Positions 10,066 to 24,090 of a DNA stretch of 64,000 nt are shown here, in pieces; position 1 is the first letter of the stretch; each line of letters begins with the position of its first letter. The stretch comes from Apostichopus japonicus (Eukaryota > Echinodermata > Holothuroidea > Aspidochirotida > Stichopodidae). A model generated the notes under the pieces. The model saw only the letters and a program-made list of their open reading frames with translations, was not told the DNA's origin and searched no databases. Where the stretch lies: assembly GCF_037975245.1 (NCBI RefSeq), contig NC_092572.1:15940269-16004268 (forward strand), read 5' to 3'. Made by a program: the position numbers and the translations under genes.

Positions 10066-10560
10066 CTGCACGGGGAGCTGTAAGTATTAGTTAATCCACC
10101 TAATATCTCAGTCCATACAGTGGCGCGATGGCTCGGCGCACTGTACGAGCTGATGATCGAGACTCTCTTTTGCATCCCTGGTTCGAAGCCCGGGTGATGA
10201 CGTCTTTTGCCGATCTTTTACAGCAAGTGCCTGCACGGGGAGCTGTAAGTATTAGTTAATCCACCTAATATCTCAGTCCATACAGTGGCGCGATGGCTCG
10301 GCGCACTGTACGAGCTGAAGATCGAGACTCTCTTTTGCATCCCTGGTTCGAACCCCGGGTGATGACGTCTTTTGCCGATCTTTTACAGCAAGTGCCTGCA
10401 CGGGAAGCTGTAAGTATTAGTTAATCCACCTAATATCTCAGTCCATACAGTGGCGCGATGGCTCGGCGCACTGTACGAGCTGATGATCGAGACTCTCTTT
10501 TGCATCCCTGGTTCGAACCCCGGGTGATGACGTCTTTTGCCGATCTTTTACAGCAAGTGC
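10066..10560 (+). repeat. 6-unit-offset duplication, copy A
   Basis: Unit 10066 carries C123G (10188) and the next carries T89A (10319). The same pair recurs at 11178 and 11309, 990 bp later. The third unit differs between the copies: G10A at 10405 here, C6T at 11391 in the other, so each gained a private change after the duplication, or one was converted. Confidence 0.82.
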
Positions 10561-11055
10561 CTGCACGGGGAGCTGTAAGTATTAGTTAATCCACCTAATA
10601 TCTCAGTCCATACAGTGGCGCGATGGCTCGGCGCACTGTACGAGCTGATGATCGAGACTCTCTTTTGCATCCCTGGTTCGAACCCCGGGTGATGACGTCT
10701 TTTGCCGATCTTTTACAGCAAGTGCCTGCACGGGGAGCTGTAAGTATTAGTTAATCCACCTAATATCTCAGTCCATACAGTGGCGCGATGGCTCGGCGCA
10801 CTGTACGAGCTGATGATCGAGACTCTCTTTTGCATCCCTGGTTCGAACCCCGGGTGATGACGTCTTTTGCCGATCTTTTACAGCAAGTGCCTGCACGGGG
10901 AGCTGTAAGTATTAGTTAATCCACCTAATATCTCAGTCCATACAGTGGCGCGATGGCTCGGCGCACTGTACGAGCTGATGATCGAGACTCTCTTTTGCAT
11001 CCCTGGTTCGAACCCCGGGTGATGACGTCTTTTGCCGATCTTTTACAGCAAGTGC

Positions 11056-11550
11056 CTGCACGGGGAGCTGTAAGTATTAGTTAATCCACCTAATATCTCA
11101 GTCCATACAGTGGCGCGATGGCTCGGCGCACTGTACGAGCTGATGATCGAGACTCTCTTTTGCATCCCTGGTTCGAAGCCCGGGTGATGACGTCTTTTGC
11201 CGATCTTTTACAGCAAGTGCCTGCACGGGGAGCTGTAAGTATTAGTTAATCCACCTAATATCTCAGTCCATACAGTGGCGCGATGGCTCGGCGCACTGTA
11301 CGAGCTGAAGATCGAGACTCTCTTTTGCATCCCTGGTTCGAACCCCGGGTGATGACGTCTTTTGCCGATCTTTTACAGCAAGTGCCTGCATGGGGAGCTG
11401 TAAGTATTAGTTAATCCACCTAATATCTCAGTCCATACAGTGGCGCGATGGCTCGGCGCACTGTACGAGCTGATGATCGAGACTCTCTTTTGCATCCCTG
11501 GTTCGAACCCCGGGTGATGACGTCTTTTGCCGATCTTTTACAGCAAGTGC
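11056..11550 (+). repeat. 6-unit-offset duplication, copy B
   Basis: This is the partner of 10066-10560 at an offset of 990 bp. It has C123G at 11178, T89A at 11309 and a private C6T at 11391. The 6-unit spacing recurs in the ATT pair 11716/12706, so the exchanged segment may have been longer than the marked part. Confidence 0.8.
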
Positions 11551-14500
11551 CTGCACGGGGAGCTGTAAGTATTAGTTAATCCACCTAATATCTCAGTCCA
11601 TACAGTGGCGCGATGGCTCGGCGCACTGTACGAGCTGATGATCGAGACTCTCTTTTGCATCCCTGGTTCGAACCCCGGGTGATGACGTCTTTTGCCGATC
11701 TTTTACAGCAAGTGCCTGCACGGGGAGCTGTAAGTATTAGTTAATCCACCTAATATCTCAGTCCATACAGTGGCGCGATGGCTCGGCGCACTGTACGAGC
11801 TGATGATCGAGACTCTCTTTTGCATCCCTGGTTCGATTCCCGGGTGATGACGTCTTTTGCCGATCTTTTACAGCAAGTGCCTGCACGGGGAGCTGTAAGT
11901 ATTAGTTAATCCACCTAATATCTCAGTCCATACAGTGGCGCGATGGCTCGGCGCACTGTACGAGCTGATGATCGAGACTCTCTTTTGCATCCCTGGTTCG
12001 AACCCCGGGTGATGACGTCTTTTGCCGATCTTTTACAGCAAGTGCCTGCACGGGGAGCTGTAAGTATTAGTTAATCCACCTAATATCTCAGTCCATACAG
12101 TGGCGCGATGGCTCGGCGCACTGTACGAGCTGATGATCGAGACTCTCTTTTGCATCCCTGGTTCGAACCCCGGGTGATGACGTCTTTTGCCGATCTTTTA
12201 CAGCAAGTGCCTGCACGGGGAGCTGTAAGTATTAGTTAATCCACCTAATATCTCAGTCCATACAGTGGCGCGATGGCTCGGCGCACTGTACGAGCTGATG
12301 ATCGAGACTCTCTTTTGCATCCCTGGTTCGAACCCCGGGTGATGACGTCTTTTGCCGATCTTTTACAGCAAGTGCCTGCACGGGGAGCTGTAAGTATTAG
12401 TTAATCCACCTAATATCTCAGTCCATACAGTGGCGCGATGGCTCGGCGCACTGTACGAGCTGATGATCGAGACTCTCTTTTGCATCCCTGGTTCGAACCC
12501 CGGGTGATGACGTCTTTTGCCGATCTTTTACAGCAAGTGCCTGCACGGGGAGCTGTAAGTATTAGTTAATCCACCTAATATCTCAGTCCATACAGTGGCG
12601 CGATGGCTCGGCGCACTGTACGAGCTGATGATCGAGACTCTCTTTTGCATCCCTGGTTCGAACCCCGGGTGATGACGTCTTTTGCCGATCTTTTACAGCA
12701 AGTGCCTGCACGGGGAGCTGTAAGTATTAGTTAATCCACCTAATATCTCAGTCCATACAGTGGCGCGATGGCTCGGCGCACTGTACGAGCTGATGATCGA
12801 GACTCTCTTTTGCATCCCTGGTTCGATTCCCGGGTGATGACGTCTTTTGCCGATCTTTTACAGCAAGTGCCTGCACGGGGAGCTGTAAGTATTAGTTAAT
12901 CCACCTAATATCTCAGTCCATACAGTGGCGCGATGGCTCGGCGCACTGTACGAGCTGATGATCGAGACTCTCTTTTGCATCCCTGGTTCGAACCCCGGGT
13001 GATGACGTCTTTTGCCGATCTTTTACAGCAAGTGCCTGCACGGGGAGCTGTAAGTATTAGTTAATCCACCTAATATCTCAGTCCATACAGTGGCGCGATG
13101 GCTCGGCGCACTGTACGAGCTGATGATCGAGACTCTCTTTTGCATCCCTGGTTCGATTCCCGGGTGATGACGTCTTTTGCCGATCTTTTACAGCAAGTGC
13201 CTGCACGGGGAGCTGTAAGTATTAGTTAATCCACCTAATATCTCAGTCCATACAGTGGCGCGATGGCTCGGCGCACTGTACGAGCTGATGATCGAGACTC
13301 TCTTTTGCATCCCTGGTTCGAACCCCGGGTGATGACGTCTTTTGCCGATCTTTTACAGCAAGTGCCTGCACGGGGAGCTGTAAGTATTAGTTAATCCACC
13401 TAATATCTCAGTCCATACAGTGGCGCGATGGCTCGGCGCACTGTACGAGCTGATGATCGAGACTCTCTTTTGCATCCCTGGTTCGAACCCCGGGTGATGA
13501 CGTCTTTTGCCGATCTTTTACAGCAAGTGCCTGCACGGGGAGCTGTAAGTATTAGTTAATCCACCTAATATCTCAGTCCATACAGTGGCGCGATGGCTCG
13601 GCGCACTGTACGAGCTGATGATCGAGACTCTCTTTTGCATCCCTGGTTCGAACCCCGGGTGATGACGTCTTTTGCCGATCTTTTACAGCAAGTGCCTGCA
13701 CGGGGAGCTGTAAGTATTAGTTAATCCACCTAATATCTCAGTCCATACAGTGGCGCGATGGCTCGGCGCACTGTACGAGCTGATGATCGAGACTCTCTTT
13801 TGCATCCCTGGTTCGAACCCCGGGTGATGACGTCTTTTGCCGATCTTTTACAGCAAGTGCCTGCACGGGGAGCTGTAAGTATTAGTTAATCCACCTAATA
13901 TCTCAGTCCATACAGTGGCGCGATGGCTCGGCGCACTGTACGAGCTGATGATCGAGACTCTCTTTTGCATCCCTGGTTCGAAGCCCGGGTGATGACGTCT
14001 TTTGCCGATCTTTTACAGCAAGTGCCTGCACGGGGAGCTGTAAGTATTAGTTAATCCACCTAATATCTCAGTCCATACAGTGGCGCGATGGCTCGGCGCA
14101 CTGTACGAGCTGATGATCGAGACTCTCTTTTGCATCCCTGGTTCGAACCCCGGGTGATGACGTCTTTTGCCGATCTTTTACAGCAAGTGCCTGCACGGGG
14201 AGCTGTAAGTATTAGTTAATCCACCTAATATCTCAGTCCATACAGTGGCGCGATGGCTCGGCGCACTGTACGAGCTGATGATCGAGACTCTCTTTTGCAT
14301 CCCTGGTTCGAACCCCGGGTGATGACGTCTTTTGCCGATCTTTTACAGCAAGTGCCTGCACGGGGAGCTGTAAGTATTAGTTAATCCACCTAATATCTCA
14401 GTCCATACAGTGGCGCGATGGCTCGGCGCACTGTACGAGCTGATGATCGAGACTCTCTTTTGCATCCCTGGTTCGAACCCCGGGTGATGACGTCTTTTGC

Positions 14501-17500
14501 CGATCTTTTACAGCAAGTGCCTGCACGGGGAGCTGTAAGTATTAGTTAATCCACCTAATATCTCAGTCCATACAGTGGCGCGATGGCTCGGCGCACTGTA
14601 CGAGCTGATGATCGAGACTCTCTTTTGCATCCCTGGTTCGAACCCCGGGTGATGACGTCTTTTGCCGATCTTTTACAGCAAGTGCCTGCACGGGGAGCTG
14701 TAAGTATTAGTTAATCCACCTAATATCTCAGTCCATACAGTGGCGCGATGGCTCGGCGCACTGTACGAGCTGATGATCGAGACTCTCTTTTGCATCCCTG
14801 GTTCGATTCCCGGGTGATGACGTCTTTTGCCGATCTTTTACAGCAAGTGCCTGCACGGGGAGCTGTAAGTATTAGTTAATCCACCTAATATCTCAGTCCA
14901 TACAGTGGCGCGATGGCTCGGCGCACTGTACGAGCTGATGATCGAGACTCTCTTTTGCATCCCTGGTTCGAACCCCGGGTGATGACGTCTTTTGCCGATC
15001 TTTTACAGCAAGTGCCTGCACGGGGAGCTGTAAGTATTAGTTAATCCACCTAATATCTCAGTCCATACAGTGGCGCGATGGCTCGGCGCACTGTACGAGC
15101 TGATGATCGAGACTCTCTTTTGCATCCCTGGTTCGAAGCCCGGGTGATGACGTCTTTTGCCGATCTTTTACAGCAAGTGCCTGCACGGGGAGCTGTAAGT
15201 ATTAGTTAATCCACCTAATATCTCAGTCCATACAGTGGCGCGATGGCTCGGCGCACTGTACGAGCTGATGATCGAGACTCTCTTTTGCATCCCTGGTTCG
15301 AAGCCCGGGTGATGACGTCTTTTGCCGATCTTTTACAGCAAGTGCCTGCACGGGGAGCTGTAAGTATTAGTTAATCCACCTAATATCTCAGTCCATACAG
15401 TGGCGCGATGGCTCGGCGCACTGTACGAGCTGATGATCGAGACTCTCTTTTGCATCCCTGGTTCGAAGCCCGGGTGATGACGTCTTTTGCCGATCTTTTA
15501 CAGCAAGTGCCTGCACGGGGAGCTGTAAGTATTAGTTAATCCACCTAATATCTCAGTCCATACAGTGGCGCGATGGCTCGGCGCACTGTACGAGCTGATG
15601 ATCGAGACTCTCTTTTGCATCCCTGGTTCGAACCCCGGGTGATGACGTCTTTTGCCGATCTTTTACAGCAAGTGCCTGCACGGGGAGCTGTAAGTATTAG
15701 TTAATCCACCTAATATCTCAGTCCATACAGTGGCGCGATGGCTCGGCGCACTGTACGAGCTGATGATCGAGACTCTCTTTTGCATCCCTGGTTCGAACCC
15801 CGGGTGATGACGTCTTTTGCCGATCTTTTACAGCAAGTGCCTGCACGGGGAGCTGTAAGTATTAGTTAATCCACCTAATATCTCAGTCCATACAGTGGCG
15901 CGATGGCTCGGCGCACTGTACGAGCTGATGATCGAGACTCTCTTTTGCATCCCTGGTTCGAACCCCGGGTGATGACGTCTTTTGCCGATCTTTTACAGCA
16001 AGTGCCTGCACGGGGAGCTGTAAGTATTAGTTAATCCACCTAATATCTCAGTCCATACAGTGGCGCGATGGCTCGGCGCACTGTACGAGCTGATGATCGA
16101 GACTCTCTTTTGCATCCCTGGTTCGAACCCCGGGTGATGACGTCTTTTGCCGATCTTTTACAGCAAGTGCCTGCACGGGGAGCTGTAAGTATTAGTTAAT
16201 CCACCTAATATCTCAGTCCATACAGTGGCGCGATGGCTCGGCGCACTGTACGAGCTGATGATCGAGACTCTCTTTTGCATCCCTGGTTCGAACCCCGGGT
16301 GATGACGTCTTTTGCCGATCTTTTACAGCAAGTGCCTGCACGGGGAGCTGTAAGTATTAGTTAATCCACCTAATATCTCAGTCCATACAGTGGCGCGATG
16401 GCTCGGCGCACTGTACGAGCTGATGATCGAGACTCTCTTTTGCATCCCTGGTTCGATTCCCGGGTGATGACGTCTTTTGCCGATCTTTTACAGCAAGTGC
16501 CTGCACGGGGAGCTGTAAGTATTAGTTAATCCACCTAATATCTCAGTCCATACAGTGGCGCGATGGCTCGGCGCACTGTACGAGCTGATGATCGAGACTC
16601 TCTTTTGCATCCCTGGTTCGAACCCCGGGTGATGACGTCTTTTGCCGATCTTTTACAGCAAGTGCCTGCACGGGGAGCTGTAAGTATTAGTTAATCCACC
16701 TAATATCTCAGTCCATACAGTGGCGCGATGGCTCGGCGCACTGTACGAGCTGATGATCGAGACTCTCTTTTGCATCCCTGGTTCGAACCCCGGGTGATGA
16801 CGTCTTTTGCCGATCTTTTACAGCAAGTGCCTGCACGGGGAGCTGTAAGTATTAGTTAATCCACCTAATATCTCAGTCCATACAGTGGCGCGATGGCTCG
16901 GCGCACTGTACGAGCTGATGATCGAGACTCTCTTTTGCATCCCTGGTTCGAACCCCGGGTGATGACGTCTTTTGCCGATCTTTTACAGCAAGTGCCTGCA
17001 CGGGGAGCTGTAAGTATTAGTTAATCCACCTAATATCTCAGTCCATACAGTGGCGCGATGGCTCGGCGCACTGTACGAGCTGATGATCGAGACTCTCTTT
17101 TGCATCCCTGGTTCGAACCCCGGGTGATGACGTCTTTTGCCGATCTTTTACAGCAAGTGCCTGCACGGGGAGCTGTAAGTATTAGTTAATCCACCTAATA
17201 TCTCAGTCCATACAGTGGCGCGATGGCTCGGCGCACTGTACGAGCTGATGATCGAGACTCTCTTTTGCATCCCTGGTTCGAACCCCGGGTGATGACGTCT
17301 TTTGCCGATCTTTTACAGCAAGTGCCTGCACGGGGAGCTGTAAGTATTAGTTAATCCACCTAATATCTCAGTCCATACAGTGGCGCGATGGCTCGGCGCA
17401 CTGTACGAGCTGATGATCGAGACTCTCTTTTGCATCCCTGGTTCGAACCCCGGGTGATGACGTCTTTTGCCGATCTTTTACAGCAAGTGCCTGCACGGGG

Positions 17501-20500
17501 AGCTGTAAGTATTAGTTAATCCACCTAATATCTCAGTCCATACAGTGGCGCGATGGCTCGGCGCACTGTACGAGCTGATGATCGAGACTCTCTTTTGCAT
17601 CCCTGGTTCGAACCCCGGGTGATGACGTCTTTTGCCGATCTTTTACAGCAAGTGCCTGCACGGGGAGCTGTAAGTATTAGTTAATCCACCTAATATCTCA
17701 GTCCATACAGTGGCGCGATGGCTCGGCGCACTGTACGAGCTGATGATCGAGACTCTCTTTTGCATCCCTGGTTCGAACCCCGGGTGATGACGTCTTTTGC
17801 CGATCTTTTACAGAAAGTGCCTGCACGGGGAGCTGTAAGTATTAGTTAATCCACCTAATATCTCAGTCCATACAGTGGCGCGATGGCTCGGCGCACTGTA
17901 CGAGCTGATGATCGAGACTCTCTTTTGCATCCCTGGTTCGAACCCCGGGTGATGACGTCTTTTGCCGATCTTTTACAGCAAGTGCCTGCACGGGGAGCTG
18001 TAAGTATTAGTTAATCCACCTAATATCTCAGTCCATACAGTGGCGCGATGGCTCGGCGCACTGTACGAGCTGATGATCGAGACTCTCTTTTGCATCCCTG
18101 GTTCGAACCCCGGGTGATGACGTCTTTTGCCGATCTTTTACAGCAAGTGCCTGCACGGGGAGCTGTAAGTATTAGTTAATCCACCTAATATCTCAGTCCA
18201 TACAGTGGCGCGATGGCTCGGCGCACTGTACGAGCTGATGATCGAGACTCTCTTTTGCATCCCTGGTTCGAACCCCGGGTGATGACGTCTTTTGCCGATC
18301 CTTTACAGCAAGTGCCTGCACGGGGAGCTGTAAGTATTAGTTAATCCACCTAATATCTCAGTCCATACAGTGGCGCGATGGCTCGGCGCACTGTACGAGC
18401 TGATGATCGAGACTCTCTTTTGCATCCCTGGTTCGATTCCCGGGTGATGACGTCTTTTGCCGATCTTTTACAGCAAGTGCCTGCACGGGGAGCTGTAAGT
18501 ATTAGTTAATCCACCTAATATCTCAGTCCATACAGTGGCGCGATGGCTCGGCGCACTGTACGAGCTGATGATCGAGACTCTCTTTTGCATCCCTGGTTCG
18601 AACCCCGGGTGATGACGTCTTTTGCCGATCTTTTACAGCAAGTGCCTGCACGGGGAGCTGTAAGTATTAGTTAATCCACCTAATATCTCAGTCCATACAG
18701 TGGCGCGATGGCTCGGCGCACTGTACGAGCTGATGATCGAGACTCTCTTTTGCATCCCTGGTTCGATTCCCGGGTGATGACGTCTTTTGCCGATCTTTTA
18801 CAGCAAGTGCCTGCACGGGGAGCTGTAAGTATTAGTTAATCCACCTAATATCTCAGTCCATACAGTGGCGCGATGGCTCGGCGCACTGTACGAGCTGATG
18901 ATCGAGACTCTCTTTTGCATCCCTGGTTCGATTCCCGGGTGATGACGTCTTTTGCCGATCTTTTACAGCAAGTGCCTGCACGGGGAGCTGTAAGTATTAG
19001 TTAATCCACCTAATATCTCAGTCCATACAGTGGCGCGATGGCTCGGCGCACTGTACGAGCTGATGATCGAGACTCTCTTTTGCATCCCTGGTTCGAACCC
19101 CGGGTGATGACGTCTTTTGCCGATCTTTTACAGCAAGTGCCTGCACGGGGAGCTGTAAGTATTAGTTAATCCACCTAATATCTCAGTCCATACAGTGGCG
19201 CGATGGCTCGGCGCACTGTACGAGCTGATGATCGAGACTCTCTTTTGCATCCCTGGTTCGAACCCCGGGTGATGACGTCTTTTGCCGATCTTTTACAGCA
19301 AGTGCCTGCACGGGGAGCTGTAAGTATTAGTTAATCCACCTAATATCTCAGTCCATACAGTGGCGCGATGGCTCGGCGCACTGTACGAGCTGATGATCGA
19401 GACTCTCTTTTGCATCCCTGGTTCGAACCCCGGGTGATGACGTCTTTTGCCGATCTTTTACAGCAAGTGCCTGCACGGGGAGCTGTAAGTATTAGTTAAT
19501 CCACCTAATATCTCAGTCCATACAGTGGCGCGATGGCTCGGCGCACTGTACGAGCTGATGATCGAGACTCTCTTTTGCATCCCTGGTTCGATTCCCGGGT
19601 GATGACGTCTTTTGCCGATCTTTTACAGCAAGTGCCTGCACGGGGAGCTGTAAGTATTAGTTAATCCACCTAATATCTCAGTCCATACAGTGGCGCGATG
19701 GCTCGGCGCACTGTACGAGCTGATGATCGAGACTCTCTTTTGCATCCCTGGTTCGAACCCCGGGTGATGACGTCTTTTGCCGATCTTTTACAGCAAGTGC
19801 CTGCACGGGGAGCTGTAAGTATTAGTTAATCCACCTAATATCTCAGTCCATACAGTGGCGCGATGGCTCGGCGCACTGTACGAGCTGATGATCGAGACTC
19901 TCTTTTGCATCCCTGGTTCGAACCCCGGGTGATGACGTCTTTTGCCGATCTTTTACAGCAAGTGCCTGCACGGGGAGCTGTAAGTATTAGTTAATCCACC
20001 TAATATCTCAGTCCATACAGTGGCGCGATGGCTCGGCGCACTGTACGAGCTGATGATCGAGACTCTCTTTTGCATCCCTGGTTCGAACCCCGGGTGATGA
20101 CGTCTTTTGCCGATCTTTTACAGCAAGTGCCTGCACGGGGAGCTGTAAGTATTAGTTAATCCACCTAATATCTCAGTCCATACAGTGGCGCGATGGCTCG
20201 GCGCACTGTACGAGCTGATGATCGAGACTCTCTTTTGCATCCCTGGTTCGAACCCCGGGTGATGACGTCTTTTGCCGATCTTTTACAGCAAGTGCCTGCA
20301 CGGGGAGCTGTAAGTATTAGTTAATCCACCTAATATCTCAGTCCATACAGTGGCGCGATGGCTCGGCGCACTGTACGAGCTGATGATCGAGACTCTCTTT
20401 TGCATCCCTGGTTCGAACCCCGGGTGATGACGTCTTTTGCCGATCTTTTACAGCAAGTGCCTGCACGGGGAGCTGTAAGTATTAGTTAATCCACCTAATA

Positions 20501-21120
20501 TCTCAGTCCATACAGTGGCGCGATGGCTCGGCGCACTGTACGAGCTGATGATCGAGACTCTCTTTTGCATCCCTGGTTCGAACCCCGGGTGATGACGTCT
20601 TTTGCCGATCTTTTACAGCAAGTGCCTGCACGGGGAGCTGTAAGTATTAGTTAATCCACCTAATATCTCAGTCCATACAGTGGCGCGATGGCTCGGCGCA
20701 CTGTACGAGCTGATGATCGAGACTCTCTTTTGCATCCCTGGTTCGAACCCCGGGTGATGACGTCTTTTGCCGATCTTTTACAGCAAGTGCCTGCACGGGG
20801 AGCTGTAAGTATTAGTTAATCCACCTAATATCTCAGTCCATACAGTGGCGCGATGGCTCGGCGCACTGTACGAGCTGATGATCGAGACTCTCTTTTGCAT
20901 CCCTGGTTCGAACCCCGGGTGATGACGTCTTTTGCCGATCTTTTACAGCAAGTGCCTGCACGGGGAGCTGTAAGTATTAGTTAATCCACCTAATATCTCA
21001 GTCCATACAGTGGCGCGATGGCTCGGCGCACTGTACGAGCTGATGATCGAGACTCTCTTTTGCATCCCTGGTTCGAACCCCGGGTGATGACGTCTTTTGC
21101 CGATCTTTTACAGCAAGTGC

Positions 21121-21285
21121 CAGCACGGGGAGCTGTAAGTATTAGTTAATCCACCTAATATCTCAGTCCATACAGTGGCGCGATGGCTCGGCGCACTGTA
21201 CGAGCTGATGCTCGAGACTCTCTTTTGCATCCCTGGTTCGAACCCCGGGTGATGACGTCTTTTGCCGATCTTTTACAGCAAGTGC
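21121..21285 (+). repeat. A2/C91 variant unit (XhoI-bearing)
   Basis: This unit has two linked changes: T2A (CAGCACGGGG) and A91C (GATGCTCGAG), the latter creating CTCGAG. The same linked pair is found in units 22936, 23101 and 26401 and nowhere else that I saw. Distances are 11, 1 and 20 units. The strict linkage of two bases 89 bp apart shows that whole units, not single bases, are copied. Confidence 0.88.
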
Positions 21286-21450
21286 CTGCACGGGGAGCTG
21301 TAAGTATTAGTTAATCCACCTAATATCTCAGTCCATACAGTGGCGCGATGGCTCGGCGCACTGTACGAGCTGATGATCGAGACTCTCTTTTGCATCCCTG
21401 GTTCGAACCCCGGGTGATGACGTCTTTTGCCGATCTTTTACAGCAAGTGC

Positions 21451-21780
21451 CTGCACGGGGAGCTGTAAGTATTAGTTAATCCACCTAATATCTCAGTCCA
21501 TACAGTGGCGCGATGGCTCGGCGCACTGTACGAGCTGACGATCGAGACTCTCTTTTGCATCCCTGGTTCGAACCCCGGGTGATGACGTCTTTTGCCGATC
21601 TTTTACAGCAAGTGCCTGCACGGGGAGCTGTAAGTATTAGTTAATCCACCTAATATCTCAGTCCATACAGTGGCGCGATGGCTCGGCGCACTGTACGAGC
21701 TGACGATCGAGACTCTCTTTTGCATCCCTGGTTCGAACCCCGGGTGATGACGTCTTTTGCCGATCTTTTACAGCAAGTGC
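21451..21780 (+). repeat. Two-unit C89 island
   Basis: Two adjacent units carry C89 within a long T89 stretch. The nearest other C89 units lie about 6.8 kb downstream and 12.7 kb upstream. This is a small transfer of the C89 type, or a remnant of a block. Confidence 0.88.
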
Positions 21781-23100
21781 CTGCACGGGGAGCTGTAAGT
21801 ATTAGTTAATCCACCTAATATCTCAGTCCATACAGTGGCGCGATGGCTCGGCGCACTGTACGAGCTGATGATCGAGACTCTCTTTTGCATCCCTGGTTCG
21901 AACCCCGGGTGATGACGTCTTTTGCCGATCTTTTACAGCAAGTGCCTGCACGGGGAGCTGTAAGTATTAGTTAATCCACCTAATATCTCAGTCCATACAG
22001 TGGCGCGATGGCTCGGCGCACTGTACGAGCTGATGATCGAGACTCTCTTTTGCATCCCTGGTTCGAACCCCGGGTGATGACGTCTTTTGCCGATCTTTTA
22101 CAGCAAGTGCCTGCACGGGGAGCTGTAAGTATTAGTTAATCCACCTAATATCTCAGTCCATACAGTGGCGCGATGGCTCGGCGCACTGTACGAGCTGATG
22201 ATCGAGACTCTCTTTTGCATCCCTGGTTCGAACCCCGGGTGATGACGTCTTTTGCCGATCTTTTACAGCAAGTGCCTGCACGGGGAGCTGTAAGTATTAG
22301 TTAATCCACCTAATATCTCAGTCCATACAGTGGCGCGATGGCTCGGCGCACTGTACGAGCTGATGATCGAGACTCTCTTTTGCATCCCTGGTTCGAACCC
22401 CGGGTGATGACGTCTTTTGCCGATCTTTTACAGCAAGTGCCTGCACGGGGAGCTGTAAGTATTAGTTAATCCACCTAATATCTCAGTCCATACAGTGGCG
22501 CGATGGCTCGGCGCACTGTACGAGCTGATGATCGAGACTCTCTTTTGCATCCCTGGTTCGAACCCCGGGTGATGACGTCTTTTGCCGATCTTTTACAGCA
22601 AGTGCCTGCACGGGGAGCTGTAAGTATTAGTTAATCCACCTAATATCTCAGTCCATACAGTGGCGCGATGGCTCGGCGCACTGTACGAGCTGATGATCGA
22701 GACTCTCTTTTGCATCCCTGGTTCGAACCCCGGGTGATGACGTCTTTTGCCGATCTTTTACAGCAAGTGCCTGCACGGGGAGCTGTAAGTATTAGTTAAT
22801 CCACCTAATATCTCAGTCCATACAGTGGCGCGATGGCTCGGCGCACTGTACGAGCTGATGATCGAGACTCTCTTTTGCATCCCTGGTTCGAACCCCGGGT
22901 GATGACGTCTTTTGCCGATCTTTTACAGCAAGTGCCAGCACGGGGAGCTGTAAGTATTAGTTAATCCACCTAATATCTCAGTCCATACAGTGGCGCGATG
23001 GCTCGGCGCACTGTACGAGCTGATGCTCGAGACTCTCTTTTGCATCCCTGGTTCGAACCCCGGGTGATGACGTCTTTTGCCGATCTTTTACAGCAAGTGC

Positions 23101-24090
23101 CAGCACGGGGAGCTGTAAGTATTAGTTAATCCACCTAATATCTCAGTCCATACAGTGGCGCGATGGCTCGGCGCACTGTACGAGCTGATGCTCGAGACTC
23201 TCTTTTGCATCCCTGGTTCGAACCCCGGGTGATGACGTCTTTTGCCGATCTTTTACAGCAAGTGCCTGCACGGGGAGCTGTAAGTATTAGTTAATCCACC
23301 TAATATCTCAGTCCATACAGTGGCGCGATGGCTCGGCGCACTGTACGAGCTGATGATCGAGACTCTCTTTTGCATCCCTGGTTCGAACCCCGGGTGATGA
23401 CGTCTTTTGCCGATCTTTTACAGCAAGTGCCTGCACGGGGAGCTGTAAGTATTAGTTAATCCACCTAATATCTCAGTCCATACAGTGGCGCGATGGCTCG
23501 GCGCACTGTACGAGCTGATGATCGAGACTCTCTTTTGCATCCCTGGTTCGAACCCCGGGTGATGACGTCTTTTGCCGATCTTTTACAGCAAGTGCCTGCA
23601 CGGGGAGCTGTAAGTATTAGTTAATCCACCTAATATCTCAGTCCATACAGTGGCGCGATGGCTCGGCTCACTCTACGAGCTGATGATCGAGACTCTCTTT
23701 TGCATCCCTGGTTCGAACCCCGGGTGATGACGTCTTTTGCCGATCTTTTACAGCAAGTGCCTGCACGGGGAGCTGTAAGTATTAGTTAATCCACCTAATA
23801 TCTCAGTCCATACAGTGGCGCGATGGCTCGGCGCACTCTACGAGCTGATGATCGAGACTCTCTTTTGCATCCCTGGTTCGAACCCCGGGTGATGACGTCT
23901 TTTGCCGATCTTTTACAGCAAGTGCCTGCACGGGGAGCTGTAAGTATTAGTTAATCCACCTATTATCTCAGTCCATACAGTGGCGCGATGGCTCGGCGCA
24001 CTCTACGAGCTGATGATCGAGACTCTCTTTTGCATCCCTGGTTCGAACCCCGGGTGATGACGTCTTTTGCCGATCTTTTACAGCAAGTGC
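23101..24090 (+). repeat. 20-unit-offset duplication, copy A
   Basis: Markers are the A2/C91 unit at 23101, G78C units at 23596, 23761 and 23926, and A39T at 23964 in the last. The same order recurs 3300 bp later (26401; 26896, 27061, 27226; A39T at 27264). Unit 23596 also has a private G73T absent from the other copy. Confidence 0.87.

Larger units (their letters stand above)
8746..21450 (+). repeat. T89 region with scattered B-box variants
   Basis: There are 77 units of exactly 165 bp, mostly consensus. ATT units (TTCGATTCCC in place of TTCGAACCCC) start at 11716, 12706, 13036, 14686, 16336, 18316, 18646, 18811 and 19471. AAG units (C123G) start at 10066, 11056, 13861, 15016, 15181 and 15346. 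Single private changes occur near 9543 (T138C), 17814 (C159A) and 18301 (T151C). Variant spacings are often multiples of the unit that repeat: 6 units (11716 to 12706) and 10 units (13036, 14686, 16336). Confidence 0.88.
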
